Shown here piece after piece: positions 61,009 through 64,000 of a stretch of DNA of 64,000 bases. Positions within the stretch are counted from its first letter, which is position 1. The number at the start of each line of letters is the position of its first letter. Source of the stretch: Enchytraeus crypticus. Lineage: Eukaryota > Annelida > Clitellata > Enchytraeida > Enchytraeidae. The notes beneath the pieces are model-generated. The model saw nothing but the letters and a program-made list of their open reading frames with translations. It did no database searches and was not told the DNA's origin. The position numbers were made by a program, and so were the translations under genes. The stretch covers positions 1-64,000 of the forward strand of contig CAJHZI010000316.1 in the NCBI GenBank assembly GCA_905160935.1, given 5' to 3'.

Positions 61009-61070
61009 TGGCCTATACCTATAGGCCCTAATTAGGCCTATACGTATAGGCCCTAATTAGGCCTATAAAT
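61009..61070. repeat. two tandem near-palindromes
   Basis: 'ggcctatacctataggccct' and 'aattaggcctatacgtatag' style arms form two 28-bp tandem units. Each is close to self-complementary (GGCCTATA/TATAGGCC; CCTAATTAGG), so hairpins are possible. Confidence 0.8.
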
Positions 61071-61186
61071 GAAATTTATGATAGCAGCTAAATTAAACAA
61101 ATGCGGTCAATTGTAAGAAAAAAGAATTCATTGATGAAGAAAATTGAAGTGAAACCGTGAAAGATTATGAAATAAAGGATAAAGAA

Positions 61187-61188
61187 GG

Positions 61189-61262
<74 letters not shown>
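61187..61262. repeat. (TA)n microsatellite, about 37 units
   Basis: Uninterrupted TA run followed by a GA-rich run at 61263-61297. Confidence 0.96.
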
Positions 61263-61265
<3 letters not shown>

Positions 61266-61366
61266 GAGAGAGAAAGGAGAAAGAGAGAGAGAGAGAGTTA
61301 TATGCCATAGACCTGACAATTAAGGGGAGGGGAGAAGTGAGACAAATATCTGTCTGTCTGTGAGTC

Positions 61367-61397
<31 letters not shown>

Positions 61398-61811
61398 GCC
61401 TCTCCGTCTCTCTTGTACCGTTGGACTTTTGTAGCTGAGACTTGTATCCTTTGCAATTGATCAAACAATATCCCCGAGTCAGTATCAATATCCCACCCTC
61501 TGGTCCTCAGGAATCCTCAGGAACATCAAACCTAAAATTCCCGGTCGTTATCTAATGCACTGAGCATTTGACATTATATGCTGCTTTTCACCAGATGGCT
61601 GCACTCAAGTTTTGATCAGTGTGTTTAATATTGTTGATAAATAATCAACTTCGGATAAAATATGATTTTGGAAAAAAGATATTTTTGTGTATCTTTCTTA
61701 GGTTATCTTTGTTCGATAAGCAATGTATCATATGTATTACTTATTTAGCAGTCAAGAAATTTAAGAGTGTAATTTTAAATAAAATGAAATATAAGAAACC
61801 GTAAGCATGCA

Positions 61812-61884
61812 GTTTCCGTAGTGTAGTGGTTATCACGTTCGCCTAACACGCGAAAGGTCCCCAGTTCGAGCCTGGGCGGAAACA
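61812..61884 (+). tRNA. tRNA-Val, anticodon AAC
   Basis: 73-base intronless cloverleaf. Acceptor stem GTTTCCG pairs fully with CGGAAAC and the discriminator is A. The D arm contains the A box (TAGTGTAGTGG). Anticodon stem TTCGC/GCGAA holds the loop CTAACAC with anticodon AAC. T stem CCCAG/CTGGG holds the loop TTCGAGC, and the B box is AGTTCGAGCC. It is almost the same as animal cytosolic tRNA-Val(AAC) as I remember it. CCA is not encoded, as normal in eukaryotes. It reads valine GTT codons (and GTC and others after A-to-I editing). It looks functional, unlike the tRNA-like SINE heads. Confidence 0.96.
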
Positions 61885-61891
61885 AATTAGA

Positions 61892-61897
61892 TTTTTT
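61892..61897 (+). terminator. RNA polymerase III terminator of the tRNA gene
   Basis: Run of six T eight bases after the tRNA 3' end, the usual Pol III stop signal. Confidence 0.85.
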
Positions 61898-62335
61898 GTT
61901 GTATTTTTTATATTCCATTCATTTTCTATTAGTTCTTCAGGACTATATCGAGCACTGTAAGTTCAATTAAGTAGTAGAGCACAAATTAAACCCGTCGATA
62001 GAGTTTAGATTCGTTTTGATCAATATTCTAATGTCTAATCCAAGCAAGTCTAGACTATGCAGTGTAGATAAAAATATCTAGTTCAACATCCAGCAAAAAC
62101 ATATGATCAATTAAGGAATGGGTTTAAAATTTGCCACGAATATTTACAAATCAGTCTTGATCCGGCCATGATATAGCTATAGAAATGGTCGTTTCAAATG
62201 CGGCACTTAACAAAACGAAGGTTTAAGCCTAAGCCATATATTTGGTTTAAGCGTAGGCCTCTACAGTAGGCAACAGTGCCTACCAATGTTTGGCCGTCGG
62301 AATGATTCCGTAGGATTGTAGGAAAGCAGTGGAGA

Positions 62336-62435
62336 GAGTTGCTCTCTCTCTCTCTCTTTCAACTTTCTATCTGACTCTCTCTCTCTCTCTCTGCGCTTTT
62401 TATCTTCTATCTATCTCTCTCTCTCTCTATCTATC

Positions 62436-62503
<68 letters not shown>

Positions 62504-62670
62504 CTTCTCTCTCTCTCTCTAGCTCACTCTCTCTCTCTCTCTCTCTCTCTTTATGACTCTCTCTCACTTTCTTCCTCCCTCCCTATATACCTCTCTTTCT
62601 CTCTCAATCTCCTCATTAATCTCAATATCACTCTTTCGCTCTCTCTCTCTCTCTCTCTCTCTCTGGTTAT
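62336..62670. repeat. (CT)n and (CTAT)n microsatellites
   Basis: CT dinucleotides flank a CTAT tetranucleotide run of about 20 units (roughly 62405-62502). Confidence 0.94.
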
Positions 62671-62989
62671 TGCCGAAGTAGCGGGCCTAAGATACACATA
62701 TATACTCCTACTCTGTGTTCTTTAAGAGACATAACAACAAGCTGAATGAGTCATTTAATAATTTTTATTAAATAATTTCAATTTAATAACAGAGTCTATA
62801 TTAATATATTTAATTATATATTTAATTGTAAATTCCATAATTGTAAGTTAAAATCAAACAATCATTAATATGTTAATTTTGAAAGGCGGCTAAATCTTAT
62901 GAGCCGTAACCAGTCTAGTTTATTTAACCGGTAAATTAACATAGCCAGTTAACTTAATCGGATCTACAATCACATGACCGGTTCGCCTC

Positions 62990-63035
62990 ACCGGCAGTAT
63001 AAAAGCAGCGGCTCCTGAGTGACTGCCACATTCGT
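62990..63035 (+). promoter_or_regulatory. possible TATA-box core promoter
   Basis: 'ccggcagtataaaagcagcg' carries a consensus TATAAAAG at 62998-63005, followed about 30 bases later by 'ccacattcgtc', a fair initiator position. The GC-rich block starts about 55 bases downstream. No gene is identified for it. Confidence 0.3.
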
Positions 63036-63059
63036 CATCGGTTAACTGAGACGTTAATA

Positions 63060-63292
63060 AGGCGGACTGCCTGGGGCGATCCTGTCAGAGGTGGGCCTGG
63101 TGGACTGCTCGGGCGGACAGCCCGAGGCGAGCTGCCCATGGCGGACTGCCCGAGGCAGGCCTGCCCGGGGCATACCTGCTCGGGGCGGTGCAGCTCCCGG
63201 GGCGGGACAGTCCCCGGGCGGGGCAGCCCTCGGGGCGGGGAAGCCCCCGGGGCGGGGCAGCCCCGCCCGAGGCGGGACAGGGCAGCTCCCCA
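63060..63292. repeat. GC-rich, CpG-rich minisatellite-like block
   Basis: Degenerate copies of 'ggcggactgcccgaggc' pass into 'cggggcggggcagcccc'. GC content rises to over 70% in a genome that is otherwise about 35% GC. Both strands stay open by composition only, so I do not call a gene. Confidence 0.8.
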
Positions 63293-64000
63293 GGCACATG
63301 CATGTCAGTTATAGACAGGATATTAAATCGAACGTAAGCTATGTTGACTTTATGTTAGCTAGCGATCTCATTCGCTGAATTATACTTATTTTAGATAGTA
63401 TTTCTAGACGTAGTGGTAAATATTAGATAATTAATTTAATGTTAAATATAGTTGCATAATATTCGATGTTGATAGCAGTAGCACTCTTAATTCTTTATTT
63501 TTGTTTATTACTAAATTCATTGCTAATTTTACAGTATAGTAACAGATAGCTACCGATGTGTTTATCGAGGGGAGAAAGTCACTTTTGTTTAGACATAAAG
63601 TATTTGCTAGCCAGTCGTTACAATGTTTGTCTACAAAACTGTAGTCAACAGATTAGAGTACAGACTTATCCAGTTACTCCCACCCCCCCCGGATGAAGAG
63701 ATTCGAAAAGTTGTAATTTGAACCTACTGATAACTGAACGCGATGAGTTGAGAGGCCATTAACGCAGAATTGGCTGGAGAAACCAAGTGAGAGATAGACT
63801 TGTAGCATCTTGTAGATCTGGGACATTAGTTTAGCAACTAAGGTTATTGTTTTTTATTATTATTATATTAGTTTATTAACTTAGCAACTTGTAGATATGG
63901 GATATTAGTTTAGATATGGGACATTAGTTTACAGCCAGTATGTGCGCCTATGAGCCGTATTGTGTATACCTAAAATTAACCAACCATTTCTTTATAGAGA
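63293..64000. other. AT-rich end of window, nothing recognised
   Basis: No coding frame, RNA gene or known repeat was seen. At about 63885-63935 a short direct repeat of 'gatatgggacattagttta' type occurs. Confidence 0.5.

Larger units (their letters stand above)
56840..61811. other. intergenic or unannotated DNA with scattered repeats
   Basis: No gene was recognised. It contains SINE-A (57262-57385 plus; 59675-59745 partial), (CT)n at 57572-57630, an 11-12-bp array (57705-58020), SINE-D plus a LINE 3' end (59926-60075), a palindromic repeat (61009-61070), (TA)n (61187-61262) and (CT)n (61362-61395). The 87-codon minus frame at 56990-57253 is unassigned. About 58920-59110 ('ctggctacgccctagtg') and 60405-60660 ('gggacggatccaggggg') have the look of decayed transposon ends but no second copy in the window to prove it. 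Confidence 0.5.

Noticed and set aside
63054-63378. GC-rich proline/glycine/alanine frames on both strands
   Set aside because: Open by base composition of a minisatellite; no domain, and both strands are equally open.

Overview
Eukaryotic nuclear DNA, AT-rich and very rich in microsatellites, from an invertebrate animal whose phylum I cannot fix from sequence. The reasons are spliced genes with GT-AG introns, animal gene families (an estrogen-related nuclear receptor, Mediator subunit MED23, a myosin-I tail domain), a tRNA-Val with internal promoter boxes, several SINE families, and CR1/L2-type LINE debris. I saw no bacterial-style operon, CRISPR array, LTR element or virus-like element.

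Layout. 1-3485: AT-rich repeats, two SINE types, a 20-bp satellite, and the presumed promoter/5' region of the first gene. 3486-13146 (+): a complete 8-exon ERR-type nuclear receptor gene, 725 codons. 13147-19825: intergenic, with SINE and LINE fragments. 19826-47131 (+): a complete 31-exon MED23 gene; the exons join in phase into 1380 codons, close to the 1368 of human MED23. 47132-48639: convergent intergenic spacer with a 16-bp satellite. 48640-51702 (-): four exons for a myosin-I TH1 tail domain, with two doubtful upstream exons at 55819-56835; no motor-domain exons were recognised in the window. A 5'-truncated LINE (52835-55182) sits in the intron next to them. 56840-64000: mostly non-coding, with a tRNA-Val(AAC) gene and a short GC-rich block behind a TATA-like box.

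The most unusual property of the window is the structure of its introns. At about 18 exon-intron junctions (mostly MED23, also ERR and the TH1 gene) the splice junction itself, with tens of bases of exon and intron, is repeated in tandem inside the intron. Copies number from 2 to about 20. In donor arrays the functional donor is the first copy, and in acceptor arrays the functional acceptor is the last copy. MED23 intron 20 is made almost wholly of a donor array (49-bp unit) followed by an acceptor array (about 31-bp unit). Many other acceptors lie directly behind (GATT)n runs instead of an ordinary pyrimidine tract.

The genes do not form an obvious functional cluster. ERR and MED23 are both transcription factors/co-factors, but their adjacency may be chance. 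All gene models come from reading the sequence and from remembered family sequences; no alignment or transcript data were available.
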